Of a stretch of DNA of 64,000 nt, positions 8,543 to 15,743 are shown in pieces. Within the stretch, counting starts at the first letter, position 1, and the number at the start of each line of letters is the position of its first letter. This stretch comes from an uncultured Bacteroidales bacterium (GTDB taxonomy: Bacteria > Bacteroidota > Bacteroidia > Bacteroidales > UBA932): NCBI GenBank assembly GCA_944322715.1, contig CALUPT010000007.1, positions 85,257 through 149,256 on the forward strand, read 5' to 3'. The notes below the pieces were generated by a model that saw only the letters and a list, made by a program, of their open reading frames with translations, was not told the origin of the DNA and searched no databases. A program made the position numbers and the translations under genes.

Positions 8543-10753
8543 ATGAAATATACACCGTATATAACCATTCTGGCCGTGTTGCTGGCGACAGCATGCGCCA
8601 AGGAAGAAATAATCGGGGAGCAGCAGCCGGCGCTGCCGGAAAATGCTGTCCGCTTCTCCGGATTGCTGGGACAGGAGGGGCAGGCGGATGCCGCCCCCGG
8701 TACCCGTACCTCATACGAGGATGTCGACAATTCCATCAAGGTGCTGTGGACTGACACTGACGAGATAGGTGTCTTCTGCGAAGCCGGGGAAGTGCGGGCA
8801 GCATCAAATTATGGATATCGTAACGCGGTTGCAGGGGCTACCGCCTCTTTCTCTGCCATAGATGCGGATAAGGTGATTACATGGAACAATGGGGAGACGC
8901 ACGATTTCTATGCATACTACCCGTATTCAGGGGGGGACATTTCTCCTGAGGCTGTCCCTGTGACCTTGCCTGCGGAGCAGTCTTCCGATGCGGCCGATCC
9001 TGATGCCGGATTTGCCGCCCTGGATTTTATGTATGCAGTTTCGAAAGGCGTCACCAGTGCTTCCGATGGCAGGCTGGATGAGCCGGTCGCCCTGAAATTC
9101 TCCCATCTCTTTGCAGTAGTGGATGTGAAGATTACCGCATCCCTGACAGCAGTCGTGGATGAGCTTGTATTCAGTTGTTCGGATGAGACTGCGGCATTGT
9201 CTGTCGGGGAGGGTTCTTCGGTCGATGTCAGGACCGGTTCCCTTTCAGTCATGAACCCATCCAACGTCATTACCCTTACAGGCAGCCGTAATGTGATGCC
9301 CGGCAGCGCGACTTCTTTCCGTTTCCTTGTCAATCCCGGACATGCGGACAAGGAGTTCACGATAACTGCGAAAATCAACGGCAAGGGCTATCCTGTGGCG
9401 ACAAAGACCGCGCCTTCTGCAGGACTTGAGGCCGGCAAGGTGTATCATATCACTCCTGAGCAGCTTGCCATCTCCCCTGAGGATGCCCTTACGGTGAACC
9501 TGAGCGCAAACGGCACGGCAAACACCTATATCGTCTCTTACCCTGCGACTACATACACCTTCGATGCCACTGTAAAGGGCAACGGCGTGGAACGGTCGTT
9601 CACATGGTCGGAGTCGGATGGTACGGAGATAACCCGGGGCTACACTTCTGCAGACCTTGAAATAGCCCCTGCTTCCGTAGGGCTCGTGTGGTACAACACC
9701 CCTAAGACTGCAGATGGTTATGTGAACGTGAGTCCTGTGACCCTTGAAAGTGTCTCCTACAATCCGGAGACAGGCATGGCCAGCTTCACGACACCTGCCG
9801 GATTCGTGGTCGGAAATGTCCTGCTCGCCGCGTATGATGCCGAGGGCATTGTACTCTGGAGCTGGAATATCTGGGCTGCTGGCGAGGGCTATGATGCCGA
9901 CGCCGCTTCCAGACCGGTTGCCAACGGTTATGTAATGATGGACCGCAACCTCGGTGCAGCCGCAGGCCCTGAAGTCCGGGGAACATCGGATGAAGCCAAG
10001 GCGATAGGCAACTACTACCAGTGGGGCCGCAAGGATCCGTTCCCGGCCGCAGCGGAATATAGCCCGAACAGTGGTGTAGTCACTATGTATGTCAATGAGA
10101 CAAGAACATGGGGATTGCCGACTCATACTCCAGTTGAGGCTTTCAGACAGACTTCAGACAAACAGACATTGGATTTCACTGATCTGATTTTCGGGACAGA
10201 TGCAGCATCCAACTGCCGTCCGTTGTCGACTATTCTCGGAACCGGTTTTACAGTAGATGAGGCAGTGGCGGAATCTGTACAATATCCTTATCGTTGGATG
10301 TCATGGTCAGGAAGCAACAGTGATAAGGATAACTATAACTGGACCCGCAGTGATCTTTCAGGAATGGAGAATGGCAGGTCATGGAAATATCTGTGGGGTA
10401 ATCCGGACAAGGATCCTCAAGATGAGGCGAGCGACAATGACAAGACCATCTTTGACCCTTGTCCTCCGGGCTGGAAAGTAATGCCTCGGGCCGCATGGAG
10501 TTTCGCCGACCTCAATGATGTCTCCGGCTGGCACGGCTATTACAGTTCATCAATGGATATCTATGTTCCGGACAGTGGACAGCGTCAAGGCGGATATGGA
10601 GGAAGTATGATAAATTCCATCGATAACGGAACAGCATTCATTACCACAGCCAATGTCGCTGAAACTGCCCCTTACAGGACAGATGGAGGATCGACTACTT
10701 CATACAATTCATACGTGGGTGCGGGATACCAGGTACGCTGCGTGAAAGAATAG
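8543..10753 (+). CDS. Fimbrillin-family lipoprotein with C-terminal FISUMP domain (subtype B)
   Basis: 736 residues from ATG 8543. An in-frame ATG at 8456 overlaps the previous gene and would read through the repeat, so it is rejected. The lipoprotein signal is MKYTPYITILAVLLATAC. The middle module is subtype B (WYNTPKTADGYVN, WSWNIWAAGEGYD), closely matching the 3242 gene, and the FISUMP motifs are YQWGRKDPFP and DPCPPGWKVM. It stops right after YQVRCVKE, so it lacks both the SGNH domain of its closest paralogue and the GG-D-FD-DW tail of the others. It is the last member of the array. Confidence 0.8.
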   Translation: MKYTPYITILAVLLATACAKEEIIGEQQPALPENAVRFSGLLGQEGQADAAPGTRTSYEDVDNSIKVLWTDTDEIGVFCEAGEVRAASNYGYRNAVAGATASFSAIDADKVITWNNGETHDFYAYYPYSGGDISPEAVPVTLPAEQSSDAADPDAGFAALDFMYAVSKGVTSASDGRLDEPVALKFSHLFAVVDVKITASLTAVVDELVFSCSDETAALSVGEGSSVDVRTGSLSVMNPSNVITLTGSRNVMPGSATSFRFLVNPGHADKEFTITAKINGKGYPVATKTAPSAGLEAGKVYHITPEQLAISPEDALTVNLSANGTANTYIVSYPATTYTFDATVKGNGVERSFTWSESDGTEITRGYTSADLEIAPASVGLVWYNTPKTADGYVNVSPVTLESVSYNPETGMASFTTPAGFVVGNVLLAAYDAEGIVLWSWNIWAAGEGYDADAASRPVANGYVMMDRNLGAAAGPEVRGTSDEAKAIGNYYQWGRKDPFPAAAEYSPNSGVVTMYVNETRTWGLPTHTPVEAFRQTSDKQTLDFTDLIFGTDAASNCRPLSTILGTGFTVDEAVAESVQYPYRWMSWSGSNSDKDNYNWTRSDLSGMENGRSWKYLWGNPDKDPQDEASDNDKTIFDPCPPGWKVMPRAAWSFADLNDVSGWHGYYSSSMDIYVPDSGQRQGGYGGSMINSIDNGTAFITTANVAETAPYRTDGGSTTSYNSYVGAGYQVRCVKE

Positions 10754-10787
10754 AATAACTTGATATATTTAGTTAATTTTTATCATA

Positions 10788-12086
10788 ATGGACAAAAGCA
10801 GAAGAAGTTTTCTGAAAAAAGCCGGCGCAGGAGTGGCTCTTTTCACGATATTGCCGAGAAATGTCCTCGGTGCGATGAACGGCGACAAACGCTATGTAGC
10901 CCCGAGTGACCAGCTGACGAAAGGCATAATCGGTGTCGGAGGGATAGGCAAGTCCGGCTATCATTTCACCAGCGATGAGCGGTGCCGGCTTGTGGCGGTC
11001 TGCGATGCGGATTCGGATCACCTCAAGGGTGCGGTTGAACTCGGCAAGAAAAAGTTCGGCCAGACCTTACAGGCCTATAAAGATTACCGTGACCTTATAC
11101 ACGACCCCAATGTGGATATAGTGCACATTGCCACCCCTCCTCACTGGCACGGTCTGATGGCGGTCGAGGCTGCCCGCGCAGGGAAGGACATCTTCTGCGA
11201 GAAGCCGATGACAAGGACCATAGGCGAGGGAAAGCTGGTCAAGGAAGCCGTAAGGAGAAACGGGCGAATATTCCGTCTGAACACCTGGTTCCGGTTCACC
11301 GACACTTTCTATGGCCTTGCCACTACGGTAGAGCCGCTGAAGAAACTCGTGGACAGCGGACAGCTCGGCTGGCCTCTGACTGTCCGTATTTCAGGGGCCA
11401 CGGGCTTTACGTGGAAATTCTTCTGGACGGGTCACGAGAACCTTGTCCCCCAGGCTGTACCTGCTGCTCTCGACTACGACATGTGGCTTGGCCCGGCACC
11501 GTACAAGCCGTACAACCCGCACCGCGTACACCAGACCTTCAGGGGCTACTGGGACTATGATGGCGGCGGGCTTGCAGACATGGGACAGCATTATATCGAC
11601 CCTGTGCAGTATTTCCTCGGCAAGGATGACACCTTCCCTGTCAAGGTGGAGGTGGATGCCCCTCAGCAGCATCCTGATGCTGTCGGGATTTGGCGCAGCA
11701 TCACCTATACGTATGATGATGGCTGCAAGATCATTCTCGAGGGCGAAGGCTTTGAAAGCAAGGGCAAGGTTCCTTATATCGAAGGTCCTAAGGGCAAGGT
11801 CTACAAAGGATTCGAGTGCACCATCCCTAATGTGATGGATCTGATTGCCGAGATGCCTGATCCTGTTCCTCAGAACACGGATTTCATCGACTGTGTGCGC
11901 ACCCGCAAGCATTTTGCCCTCAATGAGGACAACGGCTACCACAGTTCTACGATAGTGAACATGGGTGTGTGCGCCCTGAGACTCGGCAGGACTTTGAATT
12001 TCGACCCTGTAAGCCAGTTCTTTGTCGGGGATGATGAGGCCAACCGGCTGATCGACCAGCCGATGCGCGGCACCTGGGGGCTGTAG
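10788..12086 (+). CDS. Tat-exported Gfo/Idh/MocA-family oxidoreductase
   Basis: 432 residues. The N-terminus (KSRRSFLKKAG, then a hydrophobic stretch) is a twin-arginine export signal, so the enzyme is expected to be exported with its nicotinamide cofactor bound. The dinucleotide-binding glycine motif is IIGVGGIGKSG, and EKP (FCEKPM) is the family's substrate-side lysine motif. The C-terminal domain is of the Gfo/Idh/MocA type. The next gene encodes a DUF1080 (3-keto-disaccharide hydrolase) protein. This pairing suggests C3 oxidation of a glycoside followed by cleavage of the keto-glycoside. The substrate cannot be read from sequence. Confidence 0.85.
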   Translation: MDKSRRSFLKKAGAGVALFTILPRNVLGAMNGDKRYVAPSDQLTKGIIGVGGIGKSGYHFTSDERCRLVAVCDADSDHLKGAVELGKKKFGQTLQAYKDYRDLIHDPNVDIVHIATPPHWHGLMAVEAARAGKDIFCEKPMTRTIGEGKLVKEAVRRNGRIFRLNTWFRFTDTFYGLATTVEPLKKLVDSGQLGWPLTVRISGATGFTWKFFWTGHENLVPQAVPAALDYDMWLGPAPYKPYNPHRVHQTFRGYWDYDGGGLADMGQHYIDPVQYFLGKDDTFPVKVEVDAPQQHPDAVGIWRSITYTYDDGCKIILEGEGFESKGKVPYIEGPKGKVYKGFECTIPNVMDLIAEMPDPVPQNTDFIDCVRTRKHFALNEDNGYHSSTIVNMGVCALRLGRTLNFDPVSQFFVGDDEANRLIDQPMRGTWGL

Positions 12087-12092
12087 CGGTTC

Positions 12093-12143
12093 TGTCATTC
12101 CGAGTGGCACCCTGTCATTCTGAACGAAGTGAAGAATCTGATG
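12093..12143 (+). repeat. TGTCATTCTGA dispersed repeat, two 20-bp-spaced units
   Basis: Unit starts are at 12093 and 12113, ending in gaagtgaagaatctgatg. The leader that follows (aatgaataaaaattatataca) is nearly the same as that before fimbrillin genes, although the gene here is unrelated. Confidence 0.75.
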
Positions 12144-12168
12144 TAGAAATGAATAAAAATTATATACA

Positions 12169-15030
12169 ATGAAAAAGAAACTGTTTATAACATTGTCAGC
12201 GCTGCTTTGCGCATTCATGTCCGCTGCTTTTTCCGCAGATGCCCAGGATGCGCGGCAGCGTAGCGTGACAACGATTGTACAGGATGCCCTTGCCCTCCTG
12301 CCTGCCAAGACAGAGGCCGAACTGCTTCCGCTTGTACAGGATATCGCATCTTCCGCTCCGGAATCCGTGGAGATTTTGGGAGGGATGCTTGTTCCTGCCG
12401 ACAAGGGGCAGAACAGCAAGGTGGAGTATGCCGTTAACGGTGTGGTCAATTATGCCGGCTCTGCTGCAGGGGCTGCCGACCGTGCGGATATATGCGCCGG
12501 CCTTGTTTCTGCGATAGGGAAGTGTTCTGATCCGGCCAACAGGTCATTCCTGCTTTCCCGGCTGGCTCTGATTGCCGGTTCTGACCAGATTCCGGTGTTC
12601 GTGGAATATGCCGGGGATCCGCAGTATGCATCGGAGGCTGTAGGTGCTCTGATAAATATCGAAGGAAGTGATGAGGCCATCATGGGCCTGTTCGAGGCAG
12701 ATGCCGTCTCCCATCCTCTGCTTGCGTATGCGGCTGCGGAGAAGGGTCTTGAAGCTGCCGAACCGTATCTGCTTTCATGGATGGAGGCTCTCGGCGGGAA
12801 TGCCGATGCGGATTCGGATGCCACCAGCGCTTCCGATACTCCGGATCTTGCAACCTATTCGCATGCCCTTGCCCTGTGCGGTACGGAGGCTTCGATGAAG
12901 GCCCTGCAGAAGGTTTCCGAAGATGATTATATGATCCTGCTCGGACGCCTTGCCGTGACCAATCCCAAAAAGGCCGCTTCGGCTGCCAGGAAATATCTGA
13001 AGAATGCCGACAGCAATGTGCGTTGTGCAGCCCTGTCTGTAATGGCGACTGCCTATGGCGCTGATGTTAAGGACCTCCTGCTTTCCGCCCTCAAGGATGG
13101 GGACCGTGAATATCGGATGACGGCTCTCGACTATGCGGCATCATATACGGAGGATGCGGAACTTTGCTCGAAGATTGCGGCCATGTTCCCTAAACTCGGT
13201 ACCGGGGCAAGGATCGATGTGCTCAACTGGGCAGGGGCCAATGCAGTGACGGCTCTGACCGATGTCGTCCTTGCATGCATTCCTTCCGTTGATTCTGAAT
13301 CCGCCGCTTCAGGGGCCGTTTCCGGAGATTCCGTTCCTTCGGATATGGAACAGCTCGCTGTGGCTGCCATCGCTGCGGCCGGGAATATCGGCGGAGAACA
13401 GGCTGCTGATGCCCTTGTAGCCCAGTTGGGAGGTTCAGAGGCTTGTGCGAAGGCTGCATACAAGGCTCTCCTTTCTTTCAACGGGGATATCGAACCGCAG
13501 ATTTCAGAGGCATTGGAGGCTGGCAGCCAGTCTGCAGTCTATGCCATGAAGATAGCTTCTGCACGCCGTATGGTGGGACTTTCTCCTGAAATATTCGCGC
13601 TTGTGGATTCGGGTGACGGTGCAGTCAGGGAAGCCGCTCTCAAGGCTTTGCCGGGCGTGGTGACTTCCGCTGATACGGAGGCCATCGATGCCCTCCTTGC
13701 GAAGGCAGATCCTGTTGAGACAGGCTTGCTCCAGAAGGCTTTCTGCTCTGCCATCAGCCGTCTGTCCGCGGATGAGAAATATGATGTGGCGGTAGGTTTT
13801 GCAGAAAAGGCAGATGACATTACGAGATATTATCCTGTTATCGCTTTCACCGCTTCGGCTGATGCCGTAGCCATGCTCGACAAGGAGTATGCCGTCAATC
13901 CGGAGCCTGCTTTCAAGGCTCTGCTGACTGTCGCCGATCCTGCTGCAGCGGATGTGCTTTTCCGCATAGCAGATGAAGATGCATCCAAGAAGGATGCCGC
14001 CCTTTCCCGTTTCATTGACCTCGTGTCCGCATCCGGCAAGGGAGACCTCTATAAGGTGGAGAAACTCGATGCGGCTCTGGCGCTTGCTCCATCCGCAAAT
14101 GTGCAGAAAAAGGCCATCTATGTGCTGGCCGGTATTCCGGTCCGTCCTGCTTTTGGTCTTGTTGCCGGGTATCTTGACGATCCGCAGACGGCATACGCTG
14201 CTGCATACGCTGTCAAGAACATAGCGGCCAAGACAGAAGATGAACTTGATTACTATGCCCTGACTTCCGCCCTTGACAAGGCCAAGGCTGTTTATGCAAA
14301 GGGAACCAGCGCGGATGATGGGTATGCAGTGGATGAGATCAACATGATCCTTTCTGGTCTTCAGCCGCCTGCCGAGAAGTTCGTCCTTCCGGAGGATGAG
14401 GCAGAGGCCGGATATGAGGTCCTGTTCGACGGTACCGACATGTCCGCATGGACCGGTAACCTGAGGAACTATTCTCTGGTCAACGGCACTATCTATGTCA
14501 CTGCCAATTACGGTAACGGAGGCAATCTCTATACCAAGAAAGAGTATGGCGATTTCATCTTCCGTTTCGAGTTCTGCTTCGAGAAGCCAGGCGTGAACAA
14601 CGGAGTCGGTATCAGGACACCACAGGATGTTGATGCCGCATATTACGGAATGTGCGAGTGCCAGATTCTCGACCATGATGATCCTATCTATAAGGGGCTT
14701 GCCGAATATCAGGTCCATGGCTCAGCCTACGGTATCATTCCTGCGAAGCGTATTGTACACAAGCCTCTCGGGACTTGGAACCAGGAAGAAATCAAGGTGG
14801 TGGGAGACCGTATCACCGTGACCCTGAATGGTGAAGTTATCCTTGACGGCAATCTGCGCGAGGCCTGCAAGGGACACAATGTCGCTCCGGATGGAAGCAG
14901 CACCAACCCTTACACCATCGACCACAGGAATCATCCGGGAATGTTCAACAAGAGCGGACATATCAGTTTCTGCGGCCACGGGGCAGGCATCCGTTTCCGC
15001 AACATCCGTGTCCTCGACCTCTCGAAGTAG
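12169..15030 (+). CDS. HEAT-repeat protein with C-terminal DUF1080 (3-keto-glycoside hydrolase) domain
   Basis: 953 residues with a signal peptide (MKKKLFITLSALLCAFMSAAFSADA). Residues about 30-720 are alpha-helical HEAT-like repeats, rich in Ala and Asp (for example NVRCAALSVMATAYG, AVREAALKALPGV). From about residue 745 the DUF1080/3-keto-disaccharide hydrolase fold begins (YEVLFDGTDMSAWTGN) and ends with HISFCGHGAGIRFRNIRV. DUF1080 proteins of gut Bacteroidetes cleave 3-keto-glycosides. The preceding Tat dehydrogenase could supply such substrates. The long HEAT region may be a docking scaffold (inference). Only a repeat and a short leader separate the two genes, so co-transcription is likely. 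Confidence 0.8.
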   Translation: MKKKLFITLSALLCAFMSAAFSADAQDARQRSVTTIVQDALALLPAKTEAELLPLVQDIASSAPESVEILGGMLVPADKGQNSKVEYAVNGVVNYAGSAAGAADRADICAGLVSAIGKCSDPANRSFLLSRLALIAGSDQIPVFVEYAGDPQYASEAVGALINIEGSDEAIMGLFEADAVSHPLLAYAAAEKGLEAAEPYLLSWMEALGGNADADSDATSASDTPDLATYSHALALCGTEASMKALQKVSEDDYMILLGRLAVTNPKKAASAARKYLKNADSNVRCAALSVMATAYGADVKDLLLSALKDGDREYRMTALDYAASYTEDAELCSKIAAMFPKLGTGARIDVLNWAGANAVTALTDVVLACIPSVDSESAASGAVSGDSVPSDMEQLAVAAIAAAGNIGGEQAADALVAQLGGSEACAKAAYKALLSFNGDIEPQISEALEAGSQSAVYAMKIASARRMVGLSPEIFALVDSGDGAVREAALKALPGVVTSADTEAIDALLAKADPVETGLLQKAFCSAISRLSADEKYDVAVGFAEKADDITRYYPVIAFTASADAVAMLDKEYAVNPEPAFKALLTVADPAAADVLFRIADEDASKKDAALSRFIDLVSASGKGDLYKVEKLDAALALAPSANVQKKAIYVLAGIPVRPAFGLVAGYLDDPQTAYAAAYAVKNIAAKTEDELDYYALTSALDKAKAVYAKGTSADDGYAVDEINMILSGLQPPAEKFVLPEDEAEAGYEVLFDGTDMSAWTGNLRNYSLVNGTIYVTANYGNGGNLYTKKEYGDFIFRFEFCFEKPGVNNGVGIRTPQDVDAAYYGMCECQILDHDDPIYKGLAEYQVHGSAYGIIPAKRIVHKPLGTWNQEEIKVVGDRITVTLNGEVILDGNLREACKGHNVAPDGSSTNPYTIDHRNHPGMFNKSGHISFCGHGAGIRFRNIRVLDLSK

Positions 15031-15173
15031 CGGAGGCCTTCCGTCCGGACAGTGTACTTTGCTCTTTCGAGGAGGAAAGTCCCTCTGTCCGAAGTGGCGG
15101 ACGCCATACGAAACTGCAGTTCTCCGCACAACATTTATGAGGGCGGGTCTGACTTTGACCCGCCCTCCTTTTT
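15030..15173 (+). ncRNA. Candidate structured RNA downstream of the DUF1080 gene
   Basis: Beginning at the stop codon, GCGGAG (15030-15035) can pair with CTCCGC (15122-15127). Inside are a long hairpin closed by CGGACAG/CTGTCCG, a small hairpin TGGC-GGAC-GCCA and a palindrome AACTGCAGTT. A strong terminator follows at once. The internal gaggaggaaagtcc resembles the conserved CR-I segment of RNase P RNA, but the element is far too short to be RNase P RNA. No clear promoter is seen, so it may be a processed 3' UTR. Confidence 0.4.
15139..15173 (+). terminator. Rho-independent terminator
   Basis: A perfect 11-bp stem (gagggcgggtc/gacccgccctc, 15139-15149 with 15157-15167), a 7-base loop and a T-run. 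Confidence 0.85.
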
Positions 15174-15348
15174 CTGTTCCCTGGCGAGACCGTCGTTTCC
15201 CGGTTAGGCTGTCGTTTCCCGGTGAGACCAGTCTTTGCGATGGTGTTCTTGTAGTCGTTCTCGATCATCATATCTTGTTCGTATTGGTTTATCTGTCCCG
15301 AGGAGGGATGGACATCGGCCATCACAGTCACAAAGAGCAGCCATAATA
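15174..15348. other. Intergenic stretch with a short direct repeat
   Basis: There is no convincing gene. A gtcgtttcccggt segment occurs twice around 15192-15223. A reverse-strand open frame covers the area, starting near 15370 with a hydrophobic N-terminus, but it crosses the terminator and candidate RNA and has no recognisable family, so I do not call it. Confidence 0.4.
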
Positions 15349-15379
15349 TTTGATAATTCGGATTTATCATATAAATTTG
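15349..15379 (+). promoter_or_regulatory. Promoter of the ferredoxin gene
   Basis: TTTG (15349-15352), a 19-base spacer and TAAATTTG (15372-15379), an exact match to the Bacteroidetes form TTTG-N19-TAnnTTTG. The expected start is near 15386, giving a leader of about 40 bases. Confidence 0.75.
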
Positions 15380-15424
15380 TCGGTCGTTTTGTTTGACACA
15401 TTAACAAATTAAAGGAATAGAATT

Positions 15425-15595
15425 ATGGCTTACAAAATTTCAGAGGACTGCGTTGCTTGCGGTACCTGCATCAACGAGTGCCCGCAGGGTGCTATTTCAG
15501 AAGGAGATATCTATAAGATTGATCCGGCTCTTTGTGTAGACTGCGGTACTTGTGCCGATGTCTGCCCGATGGGTGCTATCGCTCCGGAGGCTTAA
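15425..15595 (+). CDS. 2[4Fe-4S] ferredoxin
   Basis: 56 residues (MAYKISEDCVACGTC...). Two CxxCxxCxxxCP clusters are visible (CVACGTCINECP and CVDCGTCADVCP), the standard pattern for two [4Fe-4S] centres in a small clostridial-type ferredoxin. It carries low-potential electrons in the cytoplasm. A likely donor is the pyruvate:ferredoxin oxidoreductase encoded at 20503-24033. It forms its own unit with a consensus promoter upstream and a terminator at 15643. Confidence 0.95.
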   Translation: MAYKISEDCVACGTCINECPQGAISEGDIYKIDPALCVDCGTCADVCPMGAIAPEA

Positions 15596-15642
15596 TTTTC
15601 CGGCTGTATTATAGCGGAGGCTTGCCTCCTGTATGACGTTGA

Positions 15643-15673
15643 AGGGACATGAGCATAAGACATGTCCCTTTTT
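15643..15673 (+). terminator. Ferredoxin terminator
   Basis: 9-bp stem agggacatg/catgtccct (15643-15651 with 15661-15669) followed by Ts. Confidence 0.8.
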
Positions 15674-15683
15674 CAGTGCACAG

Positions 15684-15723
15684 AAAAAGGCTGCACCGGA
15701 ACATTTGGCTCCGATACAGCCTT
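15684..15723 (-). terminator. Terminator of the M16 peptidase gene
   Basis: Read on the minus strand, aaggctg...cagcctt closes a hairpin with further internal pairing (cgga/tccg), followed by a T-run, 20 bases past the peptidase stop. Confidence 0.75.
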
Positions 15724-15743
15724 ATTGTAAGGCCGGGATGCGG

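Noticed and set aside
15030..15173. RNase P RNA gene suggested by gaggaggaaagtcc
   Set aside because: The element is about 140 bases, lacks the other conserved RNase P segments and ends in a terminator; it is kept only as an unnamed RNA candidate.
14963..15370. Reverse-strand protein of about 135 residues with a hydrophobic start
   Set aside because: It runs through the terminator and the end of the DUF1080 gene, has no recognisable domain and low-complexity basic repeats from duplicated DNA.
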